Assembly: GCA_001887945.1 (NCBI GenBank)
Contig: LDOQ01000212.1
Location: 62,001-126,000 of the forward strand
Source: Spraguea lophii
Taxonomy: Eukaryota > Microsporidia > Spragueidae
DNA length: 64,000 nucleotides
Direction: 5' to 3'
Shown: in pieces, positions 21,528 to 31,452 of the stretch
How positions within the stretch are numbered: position 1 is the first letter of the stretch
Layout of the letters: the number at the start of each line of letters is the position of its first letter
The notes under the pieces: model-generated
What the model saw: only the letters and a program-made list of their open reading frames with translations
Told to the model about the DNA's origin: nothing
Databases searched by the model: none
Program-made: the position numbers and the translations under genes

Positions 21528-21839
21528 TTAATCTTTTTCATATTCTTCATAATCAAACGCTTTTCTGGCATCTTTTAATTCTTCATTGGTTGCTAATAAT
21601 TCTTTAACTCTTAAATATTTCCTTCTATCACGTTTTATCACATAAAGAAGATCATCTGTTTTTGTCTTCCCTTTTATTTTTGCCATATTTTGTGTTTTGA
21701 TAAGTACATTTTGTAAATATGTTAATAGATAATCTTGTAATACTTCAGCTGTATCTGTACGTGGTGTACTTACATCACCATACCCATACATCATTAATCT
21801 AATCTCTTTTAACAAATTGATTTTTTTCTGTTCTTTCAT
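21528..21839 (-). CDS. TAF13: TFIID subunit TAF13
   Basis: 103 residues, nearly the whole conserved TAF13 histone-fold protein. EIRLMMYGYGDVSTPRTDTAEVLQDYLLTYL matches the family start (LRCMMYGFGDDxxPxxESVDILEDLV). DDLLYVIKRDRRKYLRVKELLATNEELKDARKAFD matches the rest. It pairs with TAF11 in TFIID, acting in the nucleus in RNA polymerase II initiation. CCCC lies three bases before the ATG. Divergent from the adaptin mu gene, 196 bases apart. Confidence 0.95.
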   Translation of the reverse strand: MKEQKKINLLKEIRLMMYGYGDVSTPRTDTAEVLQDYLLTYLQNVLIKTQNMAKIKGKTKTDDLLYVIKRDRRKYLRVKELLATNEELKDARKAFDYEEYEKD

Positions 21840-22035
21840 GATGGGGATAAAAATTATGATATCTACATGTTACAAATTTAAAAATTCTTACAATCCAAAA
21901 TAAAATAAAAGATAATATATAATTTTATTTAACATGTAATCATTTACATTTCTTTTACTTGTTTCAACAATTATCAGATCTAAGTTATAGCTTTTGAAAC
22001 ATAGGTTTTAAAAGAAAATTTTTTTCAAAAACAAT

Positions 22036-23034
22036 ATGATTGAAGAGCTATACATCTTTGACTTGAATAAAAAGATTCTTCTAGGTGATCCCCAAAACAT
22101 ATCTATTGCTAACCATAAATTATTAAAAGTAGAAGCACTTAATGGTTTATATTTTAGTGCAATAGTCCATTCCAATTATTTTCTTGGTGCTACACATTTT
22201 GAAAATGAGCCGATAGTTATAGAAAGTCTTTTAAAGGAAATAGGAGATGATATTAAAATAGAAGACATAGAAAAAGATAAAATTAAAATCCTAAGAAAGA
22301 TAAACCAATTATATCTTGATGGATTTCAGTTTAAAAAGAAAAAAATATACAACAAAAATGAGATATTGTTTAAAATTAAAGAAAAAATGGATATAATAAC
22401 AAATGATAGAGGTGGTATAATAAAAAATGTTGTAAGAGGTGAATTGTCAGTTGAGCCATACGCAAAGAAAAATCTAAGGATAATTTTTCAAAAGAATAAA
22501 GACATGCAAATACTTTCAAATATAAAAATTCATGAGACTGAAACTACAGTAAAAATGAAAATTACAACAGACGAGAAAAGAAAACTATTGGAATATAATC
22601 TAGAAAATCCCATAGCACCACCTCTTAAACTTTTAAAGAAACAGCATAACTGGTATGTTTTAGAGGTAAAGAATACTATAATAGAGAATTTACAAATAAA
22701 AATACCTGTGCCACCAGAATGTTATAATTTACAATTTGAAATAGATAAGGGTGTAGCAAAGCAAATAGGCAATAATTTATTTATAAAAATACAGAAATTA
22801 GAAGCTTTTAGAACCAATATTAAATTAAAATATAACGTTGTGAAAGAACCCGTTGACCCATTACCACCAATCACCATGAATTTTGTCGTAAATTTATTTT
22901 CTTCTTCTGGATTTTTAATAAAAAAAATAATTGAAGATGAAGTTAAAAAGGCAGAAGTTTGGGCAAAATACAGTCTAGAAGTTGAAAGTTACGAAATAAG
23001 AAATGATATTCCTTATGAGGACAAAACACCATAA
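22036..23034 (+). CDS. clathrin adaptor complex mu (medium) chain
   Basis: 332 residues. A shortened amino-terminal longin region (about 1-95, ending QLYLDGFQF like the EMLDNGFP end of mu longin domains) precedes a mu homology domain (about 130-330). In the latter RGELSVEPYAKKNLRI lies near residue 136, and the end reads VWAKYSLEVESYEIRND, as in the xxRYxxxxxSYEIR close of mu chains. Adaptins sort cargo into vesicles at the Golgi or plasma membrane. Full mu chains have about 420-450 residues, so both halves are compacted. Whether it belongs to AP-1, AP-2 or another complex cannot be told here. Confidence 0.8.
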   Translation: MIEELYIFDLNKKILLGDPQNISIANHKLLKVEALNGLYFSAIVHSNYFLGATHFENEPIVIESLLKEIGDDIKIEDIEKDKIKILRKINQLYLDGFQFKKKKIYNKNEILFKIKEKMDIITNDRGGIIKNVVRGELSVEPYAKKNLRIIFQKNKDMQILSNIKIHETETTVKMKITTDEKRKLLEYNLENPIAPPLKLLKKQHNWYVLEVKNTIIENLQIKIPVPPECYNLQFEIDKGVAKQIGNNLFIKIQKLEAFRTNIKLKYNVVKEPVDPLPPITMNFVVNLFSSSGFLIKKIIEDEVKKAEVWAKYSLEVESYEIRNDIPYEDKTP

Positions 23035-23072
23035 AATTAAACTTTATTTTATGTTTAACAAATCAAATAAGT

Positions 23073-23282
23073 TCATTCCACTAGTTCTCTCACAATAATA
23101 TATCTATCTACATTATCTGGAATTTTAGTCTTATTCTCATCTTCTACATAACAAAAACTATTTTTCATAAAAATTTCTTCAGCTAGATATTTTTTATTGT
23201 TTATTATAAAAATATCTTTTGTACTTATATCTTTGAGCTGATCCACTGGTAAATCTTTAGGAAGCTGTAACACAGTTTTCAT
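23073..23282 (-). CDS. small hypothetical protein
   Basis: 69 residues with no family I recognise. CCC touches the ATG, and the gene ends 38 bases from the convergent mu-chain gene, so it looks real in spite of its size. The protein is acidic to neutral, without membrane segment or signal peptide. It has a central IFIINNKKYLAEEIFMKNSFCYVE stretch that could form beta strands, and a short terminal strand YIIVRELVE. Confidence 0.6.
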   Translation of the reverse strand: MKTVLQLPKDLPVDQLKDISTKDIFIINNKKYLAEEIFMKNSFCYVEDENKTKIPDNVDRYIIVRELVE

Positions 23283-23634
23283 GGGTTATAAAAAGTAAAG
23301 AAAAAAATTCCACATAATAATATTAGAGATCTCGATCAAAAATTATATAGTGATTTTATTTCTGTTATTATTTCTTTTTAAATAAAAATTTTCTGAAATT
23401 TTTTTCTTTGCTTTTTTGATATCAATTAATTTAAATGACAGCTAATATTTGAGTAGATATTTGACTGGTTGTTTTATCTTCTGTCTATATTATGGTAATA
23501 TGTTATAAATAATATATATTTTCTTTATGTATTTTTTTATTTACTTTTTTCTTAAAGGCTACATATTTATATCGCTTTCATTGCTATAACGTGTTTATAT
23601 TTCTTTAATTAAATTTGTTAGTAAATTTATCATT
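23283..23634. other. intergenic region
   Basis: About 350 A/T-rich bases between the small gene and the SINE/Merlin locus. No gene seen. Confidence 0.5.
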
Positions 23635-24099
23635 AAAACTAATAATTAAGCCCGTTTGGTCCAATGACTGTGGGATAGTAACCAAACCCTGAGCCTAGCG
23701 GGTTCAAATCCATCGCCCAGATGAATTTTCAAAAACAGTAGAAGAAAAAGGTTGTTGAATCGGTGAGGGTTCAATAATACAGCATTAACGTTATATCTTG
23801 TATGACGGCCCTGCTACTAGATTAAAGTAGTGTTCAGCTGATGTAGTTGCAATCCCTGTATTGATTTGTGACTCGGCCAATACTATGCAACGAAAGAGGC
23901 TGGGAATTCCTTAAGAGCTGGAAGTGGGGGCGGCGACGCGCACCAGACGCAAAATCCTAACACTCTGGAACATAAGGTAAGATGAGATTAATGCATATCT
24001 GTAGCGAAACCAGTTAGTACAAGTTTAATTTTGCTCGAGGAACCGAAGGTCACAGACCATGGTAAGCCGCAACCGGTCAGAAAATTATAATAAATAAAT

Positions 24100-24107
24100 A
24101 AAAAGTC
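24100..24107 (+). repeat. Merlin target-site duplication, left
   Basis: The octamer AAAAAGTC directly precedes the left terminal inverted repeat, and the same octamer follows the right one at 25105-25112. Eight bases is the expected duplication size for Merlin elements. Confidence 0.9.
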
Positions 24108-25104
24108 GGGATTTGTGACTTTGGGTACCCCGAAAAAACAATATTAAAAAAAGAAAATAAATGTACCAAATAAATTAATTTAATGTTGTTTTATAGCTAT
24201 ACCGTGCAAGACTTGTTCAAAGCTAAAATTATTTTTTTTTTAAAAAAAAATATTGATCGATAATCCTTATCAGAGATTTTTTGCTTTTGGGCTTGCGAAT
24301 TTTAATGTATTCTTTTAAATATCTCCATACAGATTCTATTGTTTGTGTATGTATTTATTTATTTGTAGGGTCTACAAAATTTTTCGAATGATTAATTTTA
24401 AAATGCTGTAAGTCGAATGATTCAAGGTTTTTGTATCCTTTCCAACGATCAATGACAACGATTGATTTGGGTTTGATATGTTTTTTAATTGTACTTCTTA
24501 AGAAATCCGAATTTCTTGATTTGGTAACTCTAAAAAACATATTATTAGAACCTCTTTCTATTCCTCCAACAACCCATATCGTTCTAACTAGTCTACAAAC
24601 ATTATATTTTCTTCTAGATACTGTGCTCTCGTCTACTTCAACCCATTTATTATATCCTCCAATTTTGTTGCTATTAATCTTCATAATTTTTGAATTGAAA
24701 CAATTTATTATTGTATTGACTCCTTTATAACTTATGTTTATTTCTTTTTAGCTTTCTTTTAAGCTTTTTTTCTGTACCCATTCGTAGTATATTACTTCTA
24801 AAATTTTTGATAATTCTATTTTAACTTTATAAAAAACAGAACCTTTTCTTATTGAAATGGTTTGCTTTTTGCATTTATTTATCATACACTTCCAAATATA
24901 TCTGTCATTCTTCTTGACGGCCACTAGATTCATTCTTTTTTTGCATTTTTTATAATTGAATGATTTTTTTAATACTCCAAGATTCTGTAGGTATTCAACA
25001 GTTTTGCACGGTGAGTAAATTACTGAGTTCAATTGACGTCTATTCATAGTCATAGGTTCTTTTTTTAATATTGTTTTTTCGGGGTACTCAAAGTTACCAA
25101 TGCC
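24108..25104 (-). mobile_element. Merlin-family DNA transposon (997 bp)
   Basis: Bounded by terminal inverted repeats at 24108-24155 and 25057-25104. These match at 44 of 48 positions: the outer ends are GGGATTTGTG and, on the other strand, GGCATTGGTA, sharing an inner TACCCCGAAAAAACAATATT. The 8-bp duplication AAAAAGTC lies on both sides. The single gene on the minus strand is a Merlin / IS1016-like transposase broken by two stops. It sits inside the tail of SINE copy A, so it inserted later than that SINE. Merlin elements are known from Nosema genomes. Confidence 0.93.
24229..25053 (-). pseudogene. Merlin (IS1016/ISXO2-like) transposase, two in-frame stops
   Basis: One continuous frame of about 275 codons, starting MTMNRR at 25053, with TAA at 24748-24750 and again at 24355-24357. 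An amino-terminal zinc-ribbon-like part (KKRMNLVAVKKNDRYIWKCM then KCKKQTISIRKGSVF) is followed by the catalytic core. WVEVDESTVSRRKYN carries the first Asp and VVGGIERGS follows. IVVIDRWKGY carries the second Asp. After the second stop, HTQTIESVWRYLKEYI holds the third acidic residue, so all three catalytic residues remain encoded. No frameshift is needed. The copy should not make an active enzyme, though its ends are intact and could move with a transposase supplied from elsewhere. Confidence 0.92.
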
Positions 25105-25123
25105 AAAAAGTCTTATTAATAAA

Positions 25124-25565
25124 AAAACCAATGATCATACCGACTTATATTATTTATGATATTTTTCGCTTATAGTCAGATTATTGTAGATAATAATTTT
25201 ATTTCTTTATTATTTCATTTGATTATGTTTAAAGTTATTTAATCGTATGTTATTCATAGTTTATGATTATAAACTTATTAAACATTGTATTATATTTATT
25301 TTAATTGTTTTACGACATATTTATATTAATATAATCTTACCTAATCCTTATTGCATTAAAGGATTATATATTAAAGAGTTAATGGTTTTAGCTATGATCT
25401 GTTTCGACCAACAGAAATGGTTTGATAGTAATTAAAATGTTATTTGAAATAAAAATGATTATATAACATTAATATTTTAAAAATATAGATAACTATTTTA
25501 TAATTTATGTAAATGTTATTTTCATTTATGCAAACATCAATAAAAATATATTTTCTCTTTATTCT
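25124..25565. other. intergenic region
   Basis: Begins with the possible SINE target duplication. A 62-codon frame at 25247-25435 has no start signal and no recognisable features. No other element seen. Confidence 0.5.
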
Positions 25566-26948
25566 ATGAACAGAAGAAAATCAAAACCTTTTAATCTACA
25601 TAATAAATTTGTAGAAAACATAGACAAACACCTAGAAAGTATTAAAGATAATGACAAAAACAAGAAAATGCTATTTAACAAGATAAAAGATAAAGATGTA
25701 GAAAGTATTCTTAGAAAGTTAACAGATGTTGAAATACAACAAAAATTTATATTACTACTCTTTAAAATTATACCATGCAATCATATGATTGTAGATTCAT
25801 TTTCATCATCGTTTAAAACATTCTTTAACAATACATTACCTTCTGAATTTAATATCCAAATAAAAAGGTTTTTAGCTTCGTATAATTCCAACATAATAGG
25901 AAGAAGTGTATTATGGATAGAAGTTAAAAACGAGAAAATAAAAGAAGAAATATATATGTTTCTTAATGAAAATAATATTAAGATTTATTGGAAAGATAGA
26001 ATGATAATCATAAAATATACAGATATAGTAGAATATACAATAGAAAAAAATATTATTATTTTCTTTGTAAAAAAGAGTAAAATAGAAATATGTATGGAGA
26101 TGGATTATTACTTTAAAGAGAAACTGAAAAATAGTATCACGACAGAAAAATCTTCAATGTCTATAAATAATATATTTTTAGATAAAGAATACAAAAATAT
26201 AAACATAGATATAGAAAATGAAAAAAAGAATACAATTTATAATAAAACTACAAATATAACGATTGAACAAGAAATGGATGAAAAAATAAATAGTAATAAA
26301 GAGACAGAAGAAATAAATAATAATGATATAAATATGAATGAACATATAAAAAGGTTTAAAAGATTGATTAATGAAACAGAAAAAAATCCAATAGAAAAGA
26401 ATATAAAAAATAATACAAATATAATAGACAAGTCTAAAGAAGAATCCAAAAATAAAATAAAAGTTATAAAGAATACAACAAAATATAAAAAGAATAAAGA
26501 AGAATGTAAAGAAGAAAACAAAATAAAAAACTACAAAGAAACAGGTGAAGAAGGAAATAAAATAACAGACTCTTTATCTTTAAAAGAAAGTAAAAATGAA
26601 GATGGCGATGAAGATTCAATATTTTTAAAAGAAAGTAAAAGGAAACAGAACATTAAGGAAGCTACATTATTTTTAAAAGAAAGTAAAAGAAAAGAAGATA
26701 AAATAAAACATAAGACTAAAGAATATCCATTATCTTTAGAAGAGAAAAAATATAATAAAAAAGATCATATTTTTTTAAAAAAAGAAGAAGATAAAAGAAT
26801 AGATTCTTTAGAAAAAAATAAAATATTAGAAAAACAGAAATATAAAATAAAATTAAAAATCATAAGAAAATTATTAAAAGAAGAATATAAGAGAAAGATA
26901 TTGACTGTAAAGAATATTTTCTATAAAATAAAACAATTAAATGAGTAA
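25566..26948 (+). CDS. hypothetical Lys/Asn-rich protein with short tandem repeats
   Basis: 460 residues, not recognised. The amino-terminal 200 residues look folded (IQQKFILLLFKIIPCNHMIV, then RSVLWIEVKNEKIKEEIYMFL). From about 210 on it is low complexity, dominated by Lys, Glu, Asn and Ile. Around residues 338-420 a unit like SLFLKESKRK recurs: LSLKESKNED, IFLKESKRKQ, LFLKESKRKE, LSLEEKKYNK, IFLKKEEDKR. A final helix IIRKLLKEEYKRKILTVKN closes the protein. There is no signal peptide or membrane segment. The codon pattern matches neighbouring genes, so it is probably a real, fast-evolving gene. Confidence 0.75.
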   Translation: MNRRKSKPFNLHNKFVENIDKHLESIKDNDKNKKMLFNKIKDKDVESILRKLTDVEIQQKFILLLFKIIPCNHMIVDSFSSSFKTFFNNTLPSEFNIQIKRFLASYNSNIIGRSVLWIEVKNEKIKEEIYMFLNENNIKIYWKDRMIIIKYTDIVEYTIEKNIIIFFVKKSKIEICMEMDYYFKEKLKNSITTEKSSMSINNIFLDKEYKNINIDIENEKKNTIYNKTTNITIEQEMDEKINSNKETEEINNNDINMNEHIKRFKRLINETEKNPIEKNIKNNTNIIDKSKEESKNKIKVIKNTTKYKKNKEECKEENKIKNYKETGEEGNKITDSLSLKESKNEDGDEDSIFLKESKRKQNIKEATLFLKESKRKEDKIKHKTKEYPLSLEEKKYNKKDHIFLKKEEDKRIDSLEKNKILEKQKYKIKLKIIRKLLKEEYKRKILTVKNIFYKIKQLNE

Positions 26949-27209
26949 ATAAAATATTTATATTCTCTTTAAATTATAATTATTTTTACATTTAATAAAT
27001 TAATAAGTATCTAATTTATTTTATATTTTTTTATGTGCATATTACATTTACAAAAATATCATTTTTTTTATAGAAAATTAAATGTTTATTTTTTTATTAT
27101 AATGCTCAGCGAATATTACAAAATTGTATTAACGTATTTTCATATAAAATTATTTTTGTTTTTTCCGCGTTTCAGAAATGACTTTAAAACTTCGTTATAT
27201 TTACCCCCT

Positions 27210-28241
27210 ATGTATTTTTTCATTGGATTACCTGTTGATAAGGAAGACGATAGGGAAAAGGCTATAGAATCAATAAAAATGAAATTAAACACACCACACG
27301 TATTTTTAGATATTCCGGAATTTAAATGGAGTAGTATGGATGATTTGGTTAATAGTTCAGATGAAGTGGAAAGGATGGAGAAGAATACATCAGTATTACT
27401 TAAAAAGGTATTTAATGATTATAGGTCTATTTTAAATATAGATATTTTTGAAAGTATACATTCTCATGAAGCAATTAAAAATTTTAAATGGGGTTTTGAA
27501 AATCATTCAATTTTGAGTTTAGTAGAAGAATTTCAAGTTATGCAAGAATTAATAAAAAAGGCAATTGGTAAGAGAGTAGAAAAATATGATAGTGTAAAGA
27601 AGGAATATAAACGATTATTTTTAAGGAAAAATGGTGGTATAAAAGAAGCTGATGTTTACGAAAATGCAGAAGAGAGTACTTTTATTGAGAAATTTTACGT
27701 GATATTAACCAAGGCTCAAATACCTAAATTTAAAGAATTGGTTGTTAACAATGAATTTTTATCTCAAGAAAGTTTAGAATGTCTTAAAAAAGAAGAAGAG
27801 GAGTATTTATACAAAGTATTGGGTATAAAAAGCAAAGAGGTTGAAATTTTAAATGAAATAAAAAAGAATAATTTTATTATCAAGAAAAATAATCCTATAC
27901 AAAATATTGATGAAAAATTAGAGGCGGTAGAAAAAGATTATAAAGAAATCGAAAATACATATTCCATTTTTTTATATAACACGGCTCTAGATCTTTTGAA
28001 CCTTTTAATGCAACTTAAAATTACTAAGGTTTACATAGAATCTGTACTAAGATATGGAATTTCTACATCTTATCTTTTTGTTTTAACAGGAGATGATAAA
28101 GAAAGTAAAATTATAAAATCATGGATAAAAATAATCAAGGATTGGAAATTTTCTAAAAGCTGTAGTGTAGATGTTAAAGGAAAATTGGATGAAGAAATAG
28201 CTTGCTGTGATATGATGGACTTTTCTAAAGAAACTGAATAA
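27210..28241 (+). CDS. VMA5: V-type proton ATPase subunit C
   Basis: 343 residues. The frame is open upstream, but CCCCC just before ATG 27210 and the family start (MYFFIGLPVDKEDDREKA, like FWLISAPGE in animals) fix the start. Other family blocks are SSMDDLVNSSDEVERME, WGFENHSILSLVEEF, the TKAQIPKFKELVV stretch and the highly conserved TKVYIESVLRYGISTSY. Subunit C bridges the V1 and Vo sectors of the vacuolar proton pump and governs their reversible association. Yeast Vma5 has about 390 residues; this form lacks some loops. Confidence 0.92.
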   Translation: MYFFIGLPVDKEDDREKAIESIKMKLNTPHVFLDIPEFKWSSMDDLVNSSDEVERMEKNTSVLLKKVFNDYRSILNIDIFESIHSHEAIKNFKWGFENHSILSLVEEFQVMQELIKKAIGKRVEKYDSVKKEYKRLFLRKNGGIKEADVYENAEESTFIEKFYVILTKAQIPKFKELVVNNEFLSQESLECLKKEEEEYLYKVLGIKSKEVEILNEIKKNNFIIKKNNPIQNIDEKLEAVEKDYKEIENTYSIFLYNTALDLLNLLMQLKITKVYIESVLRYGISTSYLFVLTGDDKESKIIKSWIKIIKDWKFSKSCSVDVKGKLDEEIACCDMMDFSKETE

Positions 28242-28368
28242 AATTTTATTTGATTTTAAAAATATTTTATTTTCTATCAATTATCGTAGAAATAATAATT
28301 TATCATCTCTGTTACAAGAATATTTATATTTTCTATTTAAAGTTAAATATAATAAAATAACAAACCCT

Positions 28369-29022
28369 ATGTTAGAAAATCAAGAAAAAGAAATAAGACC
28401 AGAGGAAACACATAAAAGAAAGATTGAGATTATAGAAAATCAGAAGAATATAGAAAATGCAGAAGAATCCAAAGAAATTGAAAATAATGATAATATAAAT
28501 GAAAAAGACGAAGATTTATCTGGAGATCATGAAAGACTCATTTATACAGGAAAAAGAATTTATATTCCTACAATAGAACAATATGATATTTCTTTAGAAA
28601 CAGAAACTCAGATATTTAAAAAGTTTAATGAAAAAAATAATAAACTTTGTGATCTAGAGAGTGATGCTTTCTATCATAATGTTCAGTGTGTAGATACTCC
28701 ATCAATAACACAATTATCAAATGATAAATTTTTAGATAGGAATTTGAAATGCATAGCAATGAGAAAATTTTCAGATTACATTTTAAAGGAAGTAAAAGAA
28801 AGAAATTTTATGTTAAATAAAATTATAGGAATAAATTATCACAAAAAAAATAAAAAATTTAAACTTTTAGCCAAAGATTATGTAACAAGAAATGTACAGA
28901 TAGTAAAATCTTTAATAAAACTTAGAGAAAGAATAGTATCTATTTATAGAGATAGTGAAAAAACTTATAATTATTTTTATGTGGCTAAGCAAACAAGTAA
29001 AGTTGTTAAGACATTAAAATAA
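28369..29022 (+). CDS. hypothetical charged protein
   Basis: 217 residues, no family recognised. Residues 1-50 are Glu/Asn/Lys-rich and probably disordered. The remainder has possible structure, with YTGKRIYIPTIEQYDISLETETQIF near 60-84 and two helical stretches after 130. The amphipathic end includes VQIVKSLIKLRERIVSIYRDSEKTYNYFYVAKQTSK. No signal peptide or membrane segment. CCC precedes the ATG by one base, supporting expression. Lies 127 bases after VMA5. Confidence 0.7.
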   Translation: MLENQEKEIRPEETHKRKIEIIENQKNIENAEESKEIENNDNINEKDEDLSGDHERLIYTGKRIYIPTIEQYDISLETETQIFKKFNEKNNKLCDLESDAFYHNVQCVDTPSITQLSNDKFLDRNLKCIAMRKFSDYILKEVKERNFMLNKIIGINYHKKNKKFKLLAKDYVTRNVQIVKSLIKLRERIVSIYRDSEKTYNYFYVAKQTSKVVKTLK

Positions 29023-29277
29023 AAATTGATATTTTGTGTTTAATTTCAATAAATAAAAGTTTTCATAGAAGAATTATTTGTAATTGAAAGGTTTTCTCTT
29101 TCTCTAACAGAAAAATAAAAGTTTTATGATCATAATACATCATCAAATAGATTAGAGGTCACCATGAAAATAGAAGTTATTAAATAAAAAATATCTTTTT
29201 ATTAAAATTCTAATATTCCTTTAGGTGAAAATTTTTTTCTTTTCTGATGAAAAATGATTTTTTTTATTTTAAATTTA

Positions 29278-29741
29278 AAACCCGCTTAACTGAGTAGTTA
29301 TGTTGTGATAACTAAATCCCAAGTCTAACAGATTCGAATCCTTTACCCAGAATAATTTTCAAAAAAATAGAAGGGAGAGGTTGTTGAGTGGACGAGGGTT
29401 CGATAGCATAACATTAGTTATGCTTTGTATGTCAGCTCCATTGTCAGATTAAAATGGTGTTTAATGAGTGTAATTGTAATCCCTGTATTGATTTATGACT
29501 TGATCAATACTATATTAAGAAAGAAGTTGGAAATCTTTAAAAAATTGTGAAGGTGTAGTGTTATGCATCATACGCAGAATCCCAGCATTCCGAAACATGA
29601 ACCAAGATGATATTAATGTACATATTTATAACAAAATTAATTAATACGAGTTTAAATATACTTTAGGAACCAAAGGTCATAACCCACGACGAGTCGCAGC
29701 CGTTCGGAAAACTTCTATAAATAAAAGTTTCATTAAAAAAA
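29278..29741 (+). repeat. tRNA-like SINE copy B
   Basis: Full-length but more diverged copy. The head has a damaged A box (TTAACTGAGTAG) and a B box GATTCGAATCC at about 29331-29341. The body keeps the GTTGTTGAGTGG, TGTATTGATTTATGACT and GAACCAAAGGTCAT landmarks, and the tail is TATAAATAAAAGTTTCATTA. No convincing target duplication. Confidence 0.85.
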
Positions 29742-29813
29742 TATAAAAACTTTTTTAAGGATTATAATTGGTGTTATATAAATTTAATATATGAATAAAT
29801 ATTATATAACAAT

Positions 29814-31390
29814 CTATTTGATGTAATATAAAAGTGATGATTTTTTTATCGTCATCTGTTGTTTACATTTAATTTTATGTTTTTCAAATATATCTTTAGA
29901 TTTACATTCTATATTTTTTAAACAATGCTGACAATATTCTACAATAATTTCTGAATGGTTCTTTATTTTATCTTTACAGTTTTTTATATGATTTTCAAAT
30001 GCAAAATTAGATTCATGTTCAAAAATCTTAGAACAAAATTTACATTTATTGTTTGATATAATGTTATTTTCTGGAATAAAAAAATTAAAATTTGTTTTCC
30101 CGTTATTATGTATAAGATCTATTGCACGTACTCCTAGAAGTCTTATAGGTTTTTTTTAGGATTAAAAATTTTATTGAATAATTCCAAACTTATATTATAC
30201 ATATTCTCAATAGACAATATATTTTTTGTTTTTCTTTGTTTTTGTGTAACGGAAAAATCATCATGTTTTATTTTAATAGAAATTGATGTCGCTTCTACAT
30301 TTGCAAATAACATTCTTTCATTCAATTTTTTTATTGAATCCCATAGAATATGACATAATTCTTTATAATCATTTGTCGGCTTAAATGAGATCTCTCTGCC
30401 AACGGTTAATCTTTCTTTATTTGCATGGGATTTTGTAGAATCATGAGATGTAAATCCGTAGCATAATCTAAATATGTGATAGAATGTTCTTCCGCCAAAT
30501 AATAGATAAATAAAATGTAGCTTGGATTTTAAATCTTTGATAGTTTTTATATCTAAAACTATATTCAGAAGTTGATTCATCCGCTTTCCTATTCCATTTA
30601 TTTTTATTATCGGCATATCTTCTAAAAACTTTTGAATATTTTTATTCAAAGTAAATTGCCCGTCGGGCTTATTTATTCCAGTACAAAGTTTTGCAAGTCC
30701 TCTTGAAACTGATATTCCAGCACTAACTGTAAGTTTTGTTTTTTCTTTAACTTCTTTTCTAATATTCTCTACTAAAAATTCTACACCAGGAAAATTAAAA
30801 TGGGCATTTTCCGTGTTTATGTTTTTTTCTTTCAATAAATCTAATGCTTTAGAAAATTGTTTGGTATCAAAAGATAAAGAGGCTTCATCAATACTGTAAA
30901 TTTCTAAATAATCGTCATATTTTTTAAAAATCGACATTACTATATTTGAATAATAAGTATACTTTTTTCCATTCGGAGGTATAATAATAAGCTCTGGACA
31001 TAATTGTAATGCAATATAACCAGGCATGCCTGATTTTATCCCATATTTTCTGGCCTCGTAATTACATGTTGATAGCATATACATAGATCCAACTCCTACC
31101 GGGTTTTGTCTATATTCGGGTTTATCTAACATTTCTACACTTGCGAAAAAAGAGTCTAAATCTATGTGAACATAAATTTTATCTGGAGGCTCATCAAATA
31201 ATTCTTTATGTTCTGCACAAAATTTTTTTTTATCTTTTTCAATTTTATCGAAAGCGAATTGGATCATATCGCTTTCTAAATTGTTTACTTTTATTTTCAA
31301 AGACTCTGCTTTTTTCTTTATCTCAATCGATTTATTTTCTTGTTTTTCATCAAATTTACTTATATATTGAGATAATTGTGTTTGATCCAT
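29814..31390 (-). CDS. DNA polymerase kappa (DinB family), frameshifted before UBZ zinc fingers
   Basis: Translesion DNA polymerase of the Y family. The intact frame (30143-31390, 415 residues) has the Pol kappa N-clasp, VHIDLDSFFASVE with metal ligands Asp77 and Asp79, VGSMYMLSTCNYEARKYG, CPELIIIPPN, and the SIDEA motif (Asp168, Glu169). The little-finger domain follows. It stops at once after NPKKNL. In the next frame the gene continues with PIRLLGVRAIDLI, the usual end of the little finger. Two C-x2-C...H-x3-C fingers follow (CKFC...HIKNC and CQHC...HKIKC), like the paired UBZ4 fingers of Pol kappa, ending at TAG 29814-29816. The switch lies in an eight-base A-run (T-run 30150-30157 on plus). 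One missing base explains it: a sequencing error, a slippage site or a real mutation. Confidence 0.9.
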
Positions 31391-31452
31391 AAAAAAAGTC
31401 TTTGAATATACTTTAACCCCTTATAAATAAGCAAATTTTAAAATAAATTTTA

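Larger units (their letters stand above)
23649..25123 (+). repeat. tRNA-like SINE copy A, interrupted by a Merlin transposon
   Basis: Near-complete member of the family described at 43661. It runs from AGCCCGTTTGGTCC to the tail at 24107 and resumes after the transposon at 25113-25123. The A-box region is TGGTCCAATGA and the B box GGTTCAAATCC, each with changes from consensus. The body from about 23750 to 24080 is nearly identical to the copy at 43795-44125. A possible target duplication flanks the whole locus, AAAACTAATAATTA at 23635-23648 and AAAACCAATGATCA at 25124-25137 (11 of 14 match). Confidence 0.85.

Noticed and set aside
25247..25435. 62-codon plus-strand frame
   Set aside because: No start signal, no family features, composition like intergenic DNA.
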